From the NCBI GenBank assembly GCA_000310025.1, contig FN649726.1, forward strand, positions 2,513,961-2,577,960: DNA of 64,000 bases. Reading direction: 5' to 3'. Positions 25,801 through 37,800 of the stretch are shown here, in pieces. A program made the position numbers and the translations under genes. The notes beneath the pieces are model-generated. The model searched no databases, had not been told where the DNA came from, and saw only the letters and a list, made by a program, of their open reading frames with translations. The stretch comes from Ectocarpus siliculosus (taxonomy: Eukaryota > Sar > Phaeophyceae > Ectocarpales > Ectocarpaceae). Positions within the stretch are counted from its first letter, which is position 1. Every line of letters starts with the position of its first letter.

Positions 25801-26337
25801 CACCTGCTCCTTGGAAACGATCATCCATTTTGATTGATGACGCTCCTTGCCTCCCTCGACATTCAACGGAGGCAAGGCAGGGCCTAGCTGCGTTCCTGAG
25901 CCAGCGGGCAAGACGTTTCCTTCCTCCAGCCTCCTCGTGTTCCTCGGCAAGCCTCCAAAACTACCGTGAGGTAGGGCCGCGCCACGCAGAACCTGAGCGT
26001 CGGACTCACTGCTCTCCAAGAGGGTGAACAGGCGGTGGCAAGGGGGCTGCTCCGCCGCACCCCCGCCGCTGTATGGTATGATCGCCAGCGATTGCATGCC
26101 TCTAGCACCGCTTTCGTGAGGGTCTTGACCGCAAGCTTGCGACTTGATATCCCCTTGATCCTCTCGTCCATGTGAAGGAAGAGGGGTAAGAGTACGAATA
26201 GAGGTCTCACGTGGAACGTCAATCCCACGCTGGCTCGATGGGCGCGTTGATAACGAATCCGCGGACTCACCCTTTGGGTTGCTTTCCGGTTGATCAGCGA
26301 ACCTCACTCTCTTGGATGTCTTGGGTTGGACGTCCAT
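22852..26337 (-). CDS. Uncharacterised coiled-coil protein with RVxF motif and C-terminal NLS
   Basis: Minus-strand exons: 26337-25687 (217 codons, ATG start), 25559-25373, 25097-25021, one starting at 24718, one ending at 23868, and 23113-22852 (stop). All junctions keep phase except the fourth to fifth, whose splice sites (between about 24640 and 24300) are unresolved. The N-terminal ~190 residues are disordered and open with SKRVRFADQ, a good PP1-docking RVxF motif. From about residue 170 to the fifth exon the protein is a long Glu/Lys/Gln coiled coil. The C-terminal part is Ser/Thr/Pro-rich with TP sites (VPTTPRG, FKTPVQK) and ends in RPKKRAKKLF, a monopartite NLS. No family is recognised. 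The features suit a phosphatase-regulated nuclear or chromosome/cytoskeleton scaffold, but that is inference. It is head-to-head with AGA. Confidence 0.6.
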
Positions 26338-26641
26338 GTCGGGGAAATCGGAAATTCAAATTTCCGGGAGAGATCTACACTCACTTCGGGTTATTTTGAG
26401 CGAACTGGGCAACTACTGATAGCAGAATCGCCTAGCGTAACGCACGACACACACACGTAACACGCCCGTGCCGGTGTGCCGGTGGCGGGTGGTGGGTGTG
26501 TGCGTGTGTGCGGCGCAAATGTACATCGACAAAAAAACTTCCATATCTTTGCAACACCCCAGCGCGCGGAAACATGAGAAACTCGCCGAAAAACTGCTGC
26601 CGTGGCCTTTGTGTTGTGTACTTGTGTCAAGAGTCAAGAAA

Positions 26642-26693
<52 letters not shown>

Positions 26694-26709
26694 CACCAAG
26701 AAGCAGAGC
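26338..26709. promoter_or_regulatory. Divergent promoter region with (GA)n microsatellite
   Basis: These 372 bp lie between the divergent starts of the coiled-coil gene and AGA. A GT run followed by an uninterrupted GA run (about 26643-26690) ends shortly before the AGA start codon, so it would lie in the AGA 5' UTR or core promoter. Confidence 0.5.
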
Positions 26710-27916
26710 ATGACGATTAGCTTGCCAAGAACTTCAAGGAGCTTGTTGGTGGCTCTAGTTGGATCATTTCTCATGGTAGTTTCGGCTGCAGTGACGAGTG
26801 CTCGGAATTCGAGGCGCAACACCGCCAGCAGCAGCAACAGCAGCGTCGGCGGCGTCGGCGTCGGCAGCACCAGCAGGAGTAGAGGGAGGCCTCGTGATGG
26901 GGTTGAGGCCGAGGTGAGCAGTACGGAAGTACTGCCGGCTGCTATTGCCACTTGGAGCTTTGGCAAAATTGCCGTCGACGCTGCTGCTGAATTGCTGGCG
27001 GATGGTGGAACTGCACTCGACGCGACGGAAGCAGGTACTGCTGCACAGCGTAGGCTGGGAACAACTGCTGTATGCCTGTCTGTTAAACACGTCAGTAGTC
27101 GGGAAGTGCTTAACATACGTTTGACCTCAATTGAACCTATTCTTCGTTGCACCAAAACCACAAATAGTCCATGTACCGCGGTTTTCCTGACTGATGATGT
27201 GCAATGCACCCTCTGGAGCGTACAACAATACCATAGATGACACAAGATACCACACCCCCCTGGACCGAACAAAGCGAATATTTCAGATGGGTCCTACCAA
27301 AGGGGGGAGGAGTCTGAAATTGGTGTTTATTGGAGTTGATAGAAGAAGTGGGCATTTATATTATATGGCAAAGAGTATGTCTGCGTGCTTGCAGGAGAGG
27401 AGGCATGCGCGCCGAGATAAGGCAGCTGCTCGCAGGACATTCCGTTTGCGCCCGATCACGTTGAAGCATCAGCAGTGCTGTAGCACAGTGTTATGGTATT
27501 TGGAGGTAGACAAGTGATCGTGGTTGATCATGGTTATTTGGCGCCGTCGGATGATACGACGTGACGTCATGCTAGATCAGGGCTTTATGCCGAGACATGT
27601 GCCCTTCTGTTCAGTGTGTGCGTACAGGCGATCTATGATCGTGTGTGCGTGGGATATTGTGAGTTGGCTTGGAAAGCGTTAATCAAGAGAAAGAGAACAA
27701 CGGAAAGCAACAACAACCTGCTACTGTGGTCGGACAAGAGAGTTCCACACAGCTCAAAGGTGATTGATTCTGAAGGAAGGGGTCAAATACCATTACAACA
27801 GGGACTGCTAGACGTACGATTGGACAACACTGCCAGCTGCTGGTTTAGGACATTCTGTTCCGGGAGCTAGTGTTGTCGTCTTCCCACCCACGCCACCCTC
27901 GAATTTTTTTCTTCCG

Positions 27917-27956
<40 letters not shown>

Positions 27957-30898
27957 CTCAACCCGGGGGAAGGGGAGGGGGTTGACCCAAAAAACTCCCT
28001 CCCCCCCACAGGGGAGGGGTGGGAGGGGGGGTTTTTTGGGGACCCCCCCCCCCACCACAAAAAAACCACGGGGGGGGGGGTTTTTAAGAAAGCCAATTTT
28101 GGGGGCCCCCCCCCTCCCAAAAGGGAAAACAACTTTTTTTCTTCTTCAAAAAAAAAAAACCCACGCCCCCCCCCCCCTTTATTTTTTTANNNNNNNNNNN
28201 NNNNNNNNNNNNNNNNNNNNNNNNNNNNNNNNNNNNNNNNNNNNNNTCCAGGAAGATGGGGTTGTGTGTTCCCCCCCCCCCCCCCTCCGTGGTTTTTTGG
28301 CCTCAAAAAGGGGGGGGGGGGGGGGGGGGGCGATAATCGGGGGTATGTATACCGGGAGGATATGTAGTGGACATGTCGATATGATTGCTATTATTCCACG
28401 GGGAACTGGGTGATGAGGGTCTGATTGTGGATGTCGGATGTCAATGGTAGAGTACCATTGGGGGTCTCGGTATACTGAGACGGCATTTTGTTAGGCCCGG
28501 CTAGTTGACATGAAAGGGAACTTGGATTCTGGATGAGAGAGGGAAGCGACCGGTGTCGCCCCCTCGTTATTTGCCAGAGAGTTACCTTTCAGACTTCGTG
28601 GAAAATAATAATAAAAATGACACTTCGGAAAAATACAATAAAGCTCGATTTTACCACACGAAGAGAGGATGCACAAATCATGCGACACGTTTTGGAAAGC
28701 TCTCGGCGAGACGGTTCCAACGCCGCCATTTTCTGCACTGCCGCCGAGTCTGCTTTGAAAATCGGTCCGGGGGTATGATATCTCTTGTCACATTCGGTAG
28801 GTCAACTCGCTGCAATTGCTGTACTCCATCTACCACTCCATCGCATCAGAGTATTTGGACACCAGTCCGGGAGTGGCGTGTGAAGCTTGGAGAGTGTCCA
28901 CCAACAAGATGCATCCCCTGTTGCCGCTATGTTCTATAACCCGGTCAGACGCCATGTGTGCAAATGGTCTGTGAGATCTACAGACAAGTAAATTATACAT
29001 CGTCGTTCATGGATGATGAGGCTCCGTCCAAAACGACTAAAATACGGCACATTTTTCTTATCTACAGTAGTAACGTGTGAGTTCCATTGTCTGCTCCACG
29101 CATTTAGACCTACCTGCACGCGACGTATTTGTCTTCAGGTGTTACCGCGGTCGAACTCGACACCCAAGATCAATATTTTGTGGGGCTTGGAGGGTTGCCA
29201 AATGCGAATGGTCAGATGGAGTTCGACGCTGCTGTCATGGAGGGCACGTCAATGTCATACGGTGCTGTGTTGGCAGTAAGGCAAGAAATCTCTGCCCATG
29301 ACACGCACTCGAACAGCTCAATTCATGCTGTAGGGCGCGTGTCTGCCAATCAATCGAGATGAAACCGTCCACAGCAACATCGGTCTGTCCACTCAGGAGG
29401 GTAGGAGGGTGGGCATGGCGCGCGGAGCCTGACTGTAGCTCGATACTTGGAGCATCGCCCCCGACCAGAAGCGACCCCCTTCGCCTTCCTGTTCCTCGCC
29501 TCCCCCCTCGCGCAACGTATATTCGGAGAGCAGGGGAGTCGTGAAGGCTTTCTCAGCCGCTCGGGTGGTGATGGAGCGCAGCCCACACAGCGTTCTTGCG
29601 GGTGAAGTGAGTTGGCAGCACGATGGCATCGTGTCGTAGTAATGCCATCCACCAATTTTTCCTGCTAGCAGTTCTCGAAAATTCACCACACATCAATCCC
29701 CCGAGTGCTGTTGTTGCCGACGGGGGAACTCACTTGCCGTGTGCCGTGTGGGAATTGATCTCACTAAGCACCCCGCTAGCGTCGTTCATTGATCTTGTTT
29801 TGTTGGGTAGTTTCGCACACCATCCATCTACAGACAAACATGACGCCGGCTTCTCGCAGGGGGCGACAACTTTCGCTGTTAGGAACGGCATCGAGGCGGC
29901 AGAGACCCTTACCGATGATGCTAAACAGCAGTTTGAGGACTGGAGACGACAGCATCTGGAGGAAGAAGGCTCGGACCACAGAGGAGAATCACACGACACG
30001 GTCGGTGTCATCTGCTTGGATCACGACGGAAATCTTTGTGCTGGAACGTGAGAGAGCAAGCTGCTGCCGTCCTTGTAGTATATGGCGTCAGAGCGTGAGA
30101 GGACGATGTGACAATGAGCAACAGTCTGTAGTCGAGATGCGCAGCGCTTGTCTCTGCACGGAGCATTATTAGTGTGATATCGCTAAGCATGAAATCTCGC
30201 CTTTCAGCTCACGGTTGAAGAGCAAATATGAAGTTTATATCGAATATACATATCTTGTGTTGGAACAAACTACGTGCAATCGTCATGCGCAACATGAAGA
30301 GCCCCGTGCGACCCTGTGCGCATTAATTCATCCTATGTTGCTCCATTTCGATTCCACTGGTGTCGAATTCGATCAAGATTGTCGACTTTTGACGCACCAA
30401 ATATGCCAGAACGATGTGCACCGTTGTTCGTGGTGCTCAACAATTTCCTGGAAACGCAGGTCCACATCGGGATGGAAATTCAAACACCCTGGTCGCGTGG
30501 GAGACGCCCCAGTTGTCGGTAGCGGGCTTTACTGTGACTCTTCAGTGGGTGCTGCGGTGGCGACGGGGGACGGAGAGGAAATTCTTCGCACCTGCTTGAG
30601 TTTTGCGGTTGTGGAGTTCATGCGTGGAGGCGACTCCCCGCAACTCGCCTGCAAAAAAGGCATCGCCAGACTGGAGGAAACGGTCAAACGATCGGCTGCC
30701 GGTCGCTCTGTAGAAGAGGTCAACCGGATGCATGACCGTTTGACCGTGGCCGTCATGGCCATGAACCCCAAAGGGGATATCGGTGCGGCGTCAACACTTG
30801 GGCCAAGAAATGTGCATCGCGGGCGTCCTTCGTTTCCGCTGGCAATATGGAGGAAAGGCGACCCTGTTCGTGTGGTGGAAGAAACGGAAATACCCTAA
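26710..30898 (+). CDS. AGA: N4-(beta-N-acetylglucosaminyl)-L-asparaginase (aspartylglucosaminidase), 388 aa
   Basis: Five exons in phase: 26710-27034, 29139-29275, 29529-29606, 29860-30047 and 30460-30898. The first ~31 residues are a clear signal peptide (Arg-containing start, hydrophobic LLVALVGSFLMVVSAAVTSA), followed by a Ser/Gly/Arg linker. The Ntn-hydrolase fold follows: ATWSFGKIAVDAAAELLADG, GGTALDATEAG, VGLGGLPNANG, then GESHDTVGV, where autocleavage before the Thr frees the nucleophile. Substrate-site motifs AGTSTSGWKFKHPGRVGDAP and ATGDGEEILR are intact. The enzyme removes the GlcNAc-Asn link during glycoprotein breakdown in lysosome or vacuole. Intron 1 (2.1 kb) contains the 57-N gap. 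Length is near the ~350 aa usual for the family. Confidence 0.92.
27920..28345. other. Low-quality homopolymer region around a 57-N gap
   Basis: Runs of 10-30 G, C or A flank Ns at 28190-28246 inside AGA intron 1. The homopolymer inflation has the same character as the degraded duplicates at the other gaps, so this is base-calling failure through a poly-G tract. Open frames across it are meaningless. Confidence 0.85.
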
Positions 30899-32632
30899 TC
30901 TGAGAGCCTTCTGCACATCTGTCATGTGTACCGACGTATTCGAGCACTCTGAGTGTCGCCAGGGGAAGCCGTTCAACGTTCCGGTTTAGAGTTAGTTCAG
31001 CTGACACAACAAGGGCCCGACAACAAGTTAATTGACGTCAATACGATCCGAGTGAACGCCTCTGGTGGCAAGTTTGAAGGACTACCGACGTCCCATCTAA
31101 CACCATCGCACGCAGTCGCGTGTACGTTCGTAATGATTTGGAGCCTACCACCACATTTTAGAGCGAGAGAGTTGTGTGTATTTCCCGCCCTTGATGAGCG
31201 TAGCTGTGAACGAGCACTGGCGTGTTGGGCGCAACAGAAAGATGTAGTGCAGACTGTCCTTGCATTTCGAACTACAGCACTATTTCACAAACTCTGAGGG
31301 CAGGCTCCTGAAAATATCCACTTGATGCCGACAGTTGACTCGGGGAGACTGGGTAACGATGTTGCTTGTACCACCTGGAACACCCGAGGCGAACCCACTA
31401 CTTTGGAAACGGCTGCTGTCAATACGGAGCACGTGTGTCTACTGTAAACCAATTGTTGAGGCTACAATTGAGCTCGTAGTAGTAACACCGGGGGCCCACG
31501 CGCGGACTTCAAGCCTGTTCCGGGTGACCCGACAAATTTATTCCGAGCAAGACGTTCATACGCATGCGTTCACAGTTTTTTGGATTTACACGATAAATTT
31601 TTCACACGTTTTCTTAGCGGAAGTTCAAACCTTTAAATGATCTTTCGGGGCCACACATGGGCCTCCCGGGACCCCCGACAACGGGTAAAAAGAAGCAAAG
31701 GCCATGGTCCTAATGTTCGCGAAGCCAATAGTATTCATGCGAAAATTTCCAGGATGCAACTTCAAGTAACGGCGTGAACATGTGGCGTTTCTATTGAACC
31801 CTTTAGCCGATTACGCGGGCACACTGACCCCAAAGTATTTGAGCAAGTGTGAGAGCTCAATGTGTGGCTACACGATTCGCTTGAGTGGCCCATACAAACT
31901 TTGGAAATACTACCATGATGAACGCAGCAACCGAAAACTTTAAAACCGATTGCGCTGGTCTCGGTCTGTGGAACGAACAGACGGAAAGTCGGCTGAGAAC
32001 TTTCTAAAAACCGTGCTTCATTTGCAACACTTATTCCTGACCTACAAATTTTGAGCGAGGTTGGACCATGCCCACGTCAGGAACACCACGGCGCTCTCTG
32101 AGATACTGACTGTTGTAATGTACAATATAATATACAAACAAAAAAACAAATCGAAATCTGACGCCAACATCACATGCTTTTGCCACCTTTCGAGTAAGAA
32201 CGTGTATCACTCTGTTGCGTTGTGTTTCCTGGAACACGGGGGACGCCACAGCAGCGAACATGCCGAGGTTGACCATATACGACGATGGAAATTCATGTAC
32301 AAGTATTTAATTTTCATCAATTTCAAAACTACTGATTGGCCGAGAGGCGCATCCGCTCTAGCACCACCACAATCTATGGCCTCGAGAAAAGAAACAGGCA
32401 TGTCACCCTGTTCCCTTGCCCTAGGTATTACGTGCGGCACGTGGTGCGAAACGTATTTCTGGCATTCACCCTGAACCAGCTTGTACTGCAGTACCTGGGG
32501 TATGGTGCCACGTTACACAGCATCTGGTTCAACTTTCAGCGCATGGAACGTTTTCGTGACCTACAAAACCGTGCAAAGGATAGTACTGGTGCCGAAAACG
32601 ATGGCAATAATCTACGCTACATCTTTGCCCCA
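30899..32632. other. Convergent intergenic region, no gene seen
   Basis: About 1.7 kb lie between AGA and the PDZ-LysM gene. There are only short frames without coding character. The A/T content rises around 32100-32330. No repeat, RNA gene or transposon remnant was recognised. Confidence 0.45.
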
Positions 32633-34608
32633 TCAACCCATGACTCCTGCTCCACGGATCCCAAGACTCAAAGAAGAGCGCTTAGTCTTGCGCCCAGTAA
32701 AGTCCTGGATGAACGCTCGTTCATCTAGCTCCTCTGTCGAATGTCCACTCCCTTCCTCGGTGACGAGGATGTCACAATCTTCCGCGAAGACTGTCAACGT
32801 TTGGCCAGGAAGTACCACCCCCGCCTCTCCCACAGGGAACACGCCACGGTTCAGCCCACGCACCTCCCCCTCCTTCAGCTTCAACCGCGCACATATCGAC
32901 TTGAGCGAGTCCCCCTCGCGCACTTGGTACAGCATCCGCTTCCTCGCACCATCTCCTTCCGATTTTCGTCTGCGAGCGGTTGAATCCAGGCTCGCCCTAT
33001 TTCGGTCCTTCGCCTGGTCTGCCGTAGTGTCGCGCAGGGTCAATACCTGCCCCGGGCAAAGGCATCCAGGCTCTCCCACGGGAAAATATTTCCGGTTCCA
33101 TATGCGGACTTCGTCGGCCGTAACACCGTACTGCTCAGCGAGGGCTTCGACAGAGTCCCCTTGGCGAACGATGTGTTGCACAACATGATACTTGGCCTTC
33201 CTCGGACCATCCCCGGTACGCGAGTTGCTGTGGCCGGACTGGACTCGGAGCGACAGCGAATCTCCCGCTTGGTCCATGCATTCAGCGGCGGCTTTCAACG
33301 AGCCGAGAAGCGGTTCGCCATCCATGTGTGTGACTACGTCGCCCTCGCACAACCCACGAGCCTGGGAGATGAGACGAAGCATGACAAAACAATTGAGTAT
33401 ACAGAAACGATTTTTACTTCACAAGCGGCAGCAATATGATGGGAACAAGGGCCGGCTCGCTTATGAAGTTCGAAATATTTCAAATCGTTGCACGCATACT
33501 GCAGTAGAATTCAAAGCAAGGCACGCCCCTGTCGCCATGCATAGGCAAAGTAAGGCACGCCCCTTTCGCCATGCTATAGGCACCAGCGCTTCCAAACTTC
33601 AAATTTCAACTGTGTCTTCGCGACTTTCAAATTTCCTGGTCTTTCGGAGCCATCGAGATCTAGTTGGTTGGAATTTGGAAATTTGGAAATTTGGAAACGA
33701 AATGTGCCCATTTTCAAACGGCCCTTGAGGAACACCATGCCTGACTATTATATTTGAGATATAAGTTGAGACCAGGGGGCGTCGTCTTCAACGTGACAAC
33801 TGAGTTTCAATGTCTTCATTGCTTCGGCCCTCCTGGCCCGGGATATGCATGCATCAAGACGCGCCGCTACATGTACTGCTGATGTACACGATTTTCTGGC
33901 GCCAACAACCTCGCCCAAGCGCGTGTGTAATCCTTCACGTCGTGAACCAAGAAATTGATCACAACCCGGCCGACCAGCTGTACCGAAGTCGTACATACAG
34001 CATGAACGTGCGTAGGACCGGGGTGGGCCCACTACGAGTCTGAATGTACATGTATGCGTGTGCCTAAATGTGGAGCTCCGCATTGAAGTCTTCTCATTTC
34101 TCATTTCAAGTGCGTTCCAAGAGAACTTCCGATTCTCGCAGCACTCGCTGTCATCAACCAAATATCCAGTACATAGAGCACAAGGAGCTTGCTACCTGCA
34201 CCTACACGGGTGAGTGTCGCAAGTACAGCTACGCACGTCTTCAAGCAACGACCCGGCGCGAGGAAGGGGAGGGGCTTGCGAGCACATGCACGTTCCAGCT
34301 GCGTCTGTCTCAAGCGACACACTTGTCTGCGAAGCCGTACAAAACCCGATCCTCACCCGTGCTACATCGTCGTCCATCTCCGAAAGGACCACCTCCCCGC
34401 CGTGTTTCGTTAATCGCAGCCCAAACATTCCGTCTTCTCGCAAGGCGATGCGATATTCTTGGTCGTGGTGAACTGAAAAAGCCGGCGCGGGCGCCGACAG
34501 TAACCTTTGGTACGAGCTGGCTGTGTTCCCGCCATAATCTTCCTCCGCGCCATGCCCAGGGGAAGCGATGAAGGTCCCGTAGTTATAGCTCTTCTTTCGT
34601 GGACCCAT
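32633..34608 (-). CDS. PDZ domain plus two LysM domains protein, 326 aa
   Basis: Two minus-strand exons, 34608-34357 and 33361-32633, join in phase 0 (donor GTGAGG, acceptor TCTCCCAG) inside the PDZ domain. Residues ~45-130 form the PDZ: YRIALREDGMFGLRLTKHGG, then DDVARARGLCEGDVVTHMDG, then a final LSLRVQ strand. LysM 1 follows at ~150-195 (HIVRQGDSVEALAEQYGVTA, WNRKYF, LCPGQVLTL) and LysM 2 at ~225-270 (YQVREGDSLKSICARLKLKE, LNRGVF, LPGQTLTV). No signal peptide or membrane helix is seen, so the LysMs are probably intracellular, as in eukaryotic LysM/TLDc-type proteins. The tail is polar. PDZ binds C-terminal peptides and LysM binds GlcNAc glycans or acts as a protein module; the role here is unknown. 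The start is the first ATG of the exon. Confidence 0.8.
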
Positions 34609-34893
34609 GTGGGTTTCTCTCCCCCCTGAACTGCCACCGAGCACACAAACGATTGCCCGTGCTAGGGAACACAGCGCATGCTCCGCACACTGGCAGACTG
34701 GCAGATTGTTTGTTGTTCGTTGCTCTCCGAGCATAAAAAGGGGTACAACAGAGTTGATGAATATTTCTTGCACCCCTCGCCGTTTTGTTTGCTGAGGTGC
34801 CCCGATCGTGCACACCCTGCACGGACAGCGGAGTTACAGAGGGCGGCCACAGCCCACAGCCCGCCTCTTTGTTACTCCTACTCCGAGCAAGGT
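34609..34893. promoter_or_regulatory. Compact divergent promoter region PDZ-LysM/CSN6
   Basis: These 285 bp lie between divergent start codons. The stretch must contain both transcription start regions; no individual motif is identified. Confidence 0.4.
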
Positions 34894-37800
34894 ATGGCAG
34901 ACACTATGGAAGTTGACGCGGGCGTAGAAGAGAAGAAGGGTGAAGAGCAAAAGGTTCCTGCTACCGCTGCTTCTGCTCCGGGGAAAAAAGGCAACAACAT
35001 CATGCTGCATCCGGTGTGTGCCAATGTCTCTCTACGTCTCCACAGCAGTGCTTGCCAGCTCTTTCTCACTCACTCCCCATGCCTCTATGGCGGTACATGG
35101 GTAGATGCAGGATTGCTCAATGGTAGATTGCTGTGCAATTGTTTACTTGTGAAGAGGTGGAGTCATTGCTGCTGTTCATATTTTCAAATCCATCTTTTAC
35201 AAGATTCCCCGCCGCCGCACCCACGCGAAGGATACCACCAGACTGCTGTAGCAGTAGACTTTTACAGCGGTATTGTATGCGTATGTACACTCCGTGTCGG
35301 GGTTGTTGTCGTTCAAAAGCACTGGTCCTCACAACATGGGTCTGTGAATCGAGCACGCGACGGCACACACTCGATTCAACAACCCGCGCCGTATTGCAGG
35401 GAACACCGCTCAAATTACAACACTGATTGTTTTGTTTGTAGCAGCCTCTTTTTGGTTCGGGTCATGGCTCAGACAAGGGCCTGAGTGCTGGTTGAATAAT
35501 GCCGACGGTAGAGTGCCGGTGTTTTGGGCGGGCACAGACTGAATCACCAAGTCATCAAGTACTTTGAATAGTATACTCGTCGGGCCCATATCGGCACTAC
35601 TGAAGGCCCCCCACTGTTGTACATCGTTGACAAATGTCCAGTAGAGTGTATTCTTGGTAGCACTACAGCAGTACGTCCTTCTCGCCGTAGCGACAAATGT
35701 CCAGTAGAGTGTATTCTTGGTAGCACTACAGCAGTACGTCCTTGTCGCCGTAGCGGAGCGCCGGTTAACTGTTTTTCCGTTTCCCACCATTGAAACCCTC
35801 GTCTGCCTCGATGCCATACGCCCCAGCTCACCGTTATCACGATTTCGGACCACCACACTCGAGTCTCGACGGGAGGTGGGGCCCAGGAAGCCGGCGGGCG
35901 CGTGATCGGTCTCCTGTTTGGGTCTCAGAATGGGCGCGACGTGAGCATCTACGATGCGATGGAGGTGGCGTGCACCGCTGTGGGGGCGAACGGTTTGGAA
36001 TTGAACGAAGCTTTGGTGGAGAAGCAGAAGAACCTATGTGAGTTGCCACCTTTAGGTTTCCGTGGCTGGTCTGTTTGAAACTTGTTCCCTAAGGTTGTGT
36101 TCGCACTCCAATCGCCTAGGGGTTATCGCCTTCGGCCGTCCCTAAAGCTATCTGACCGTTCATTGTTGGACCCGGAATACGCTCCAAGAGCAGCGACGGT
36201 GTTCCAACTCGTGTAAAGAAAACTCGAGTACTGCAGGAACAGCAGTTTGAAGCAGCTCGCGACTGAAGGTTTGCCTTTCACCCAAGGTTAAATACAAGTC
36301 CACCACCGCCACGCGTTGTTTTATATGGCGTCGATACGATAGCATTCGTCACCAAAATGACCTCTCTCCGTCGAATTCCTCACGGTTGCGCATTTCTCTC
36401 AAGATACTGCGGTTTACCCAATGTACGAGATCCTGGGGTGGTACACAGTCGGCACAGAAGTCACGGAGCTGGATTTGGGCATCCAACGCCAGGTCAGACC
36501 ATCATACACACACGATACATGATCGAAGCGACGGGACGGGTATTCCTGGTTCGCGGGGTAGGCAGGAATATGTTTTTGCTCTTGGTTGCACGCATGCTGC
36601 GTAGGTAATACTCGTGCCCTCCCTCACGGGTATCGTCGTTTTTTTATTTTCTGCTGGCCCACGGCTAGAAGTACGCAAGGTGATGTTGCTCCACGCTCAA
36701 TTCGACTGTCGAAACGTCGAAACAGCTGACTGCTGTACCGTGGAGATGTGACTTTCGGTTGGCCCCTTTTTCCATCGCCCAAGGAGAATACAACCTTGCT
36801 GATTTTCAAGTTGAGCAGTGGTAGACACCAGGCATCGTGGCGAAACTTAAGATGTGTGCACCTAGTGACGAACTGCTTAGAAGTTCATTATTGGCAAGAA
36901 TCCGCGTTGCAACAGTCAAGCCTTGAACTTTACCCCAGAAAACCTTGCGTTGTGTTGCACGGGAACATCAAGTGTATGTTGACGCAACACAAGTTTGCTC
37001 TTGGCAGGGCACCTTCACGCCAAATTCTGCCGATTCATACTCGCTGATCTACACCGCTCCCCTCCCCGTCCCCCGATCGCGTGTTATAGATGACGAAGTT
37101 CAACTCGTCGCCGCTCTTCTTGCTAATGAACCCTAGCCCTGCTCAAGGGTCGAAGGAACTACCAGTTTTGATTCACGAGTCGGAGTCGCACATGTTGGAC
37201 GGAGTAGCACAGTCTACCTTCGTTCAGCTGGCTTTCCAGGCGAGTTTCGAGAGTACATGCAACCTGTGATGTTATGTCGATGACTGCAGTCCACTACCAT
37301 AGGGTTTAGTTTTTTTTTCCGGGATGCCCATGTCTCGTCTTGTCTTCGTGTGTTTGTCGGCGAGGTTCAAAATTGCCATTTCGTTTAGAATCGAAAAAGG
37401 ACGGAAGATCACGATTGGCGGGTACCACCTGTGAGGTTTATTTGGCCCAATTGCGTTTGGTTTTTGTGTCTGGCGGGCAAGAACCCCGCCTTATGATTGT
37501 GTCGTTGCTGTGCTGCCGGTCGTCGTCTCTGTCTCACAGCTTGAAACTACGCAGGCGGAGCAGATCTCCGTTGAGCATGTGGCCAAGGCGACTCCCACCG
37601 ACGGCATATCATCGAGTGAGTTTTCTGCATCTGGTTCAGAAACAACCCGGCTGGGTTGTGTAGGTTTTGTTTAATTCCACTGAGTGTATCTTTGTTGACA
37701 CCCGCTCTTTTCCCACTATTAAGTGCCCACCTCTTGTATCCACGTCCGAATGCGGATCGCGAAGGGGGCGATTGAATCTGAAATCCTGCTCATCTGTCGT

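Noticed and set aside
27850-28370. Gly/Pro-rich frames on both strands
   Set aside because: They come from base-calling failure through poly-G/poly-C and Ns.
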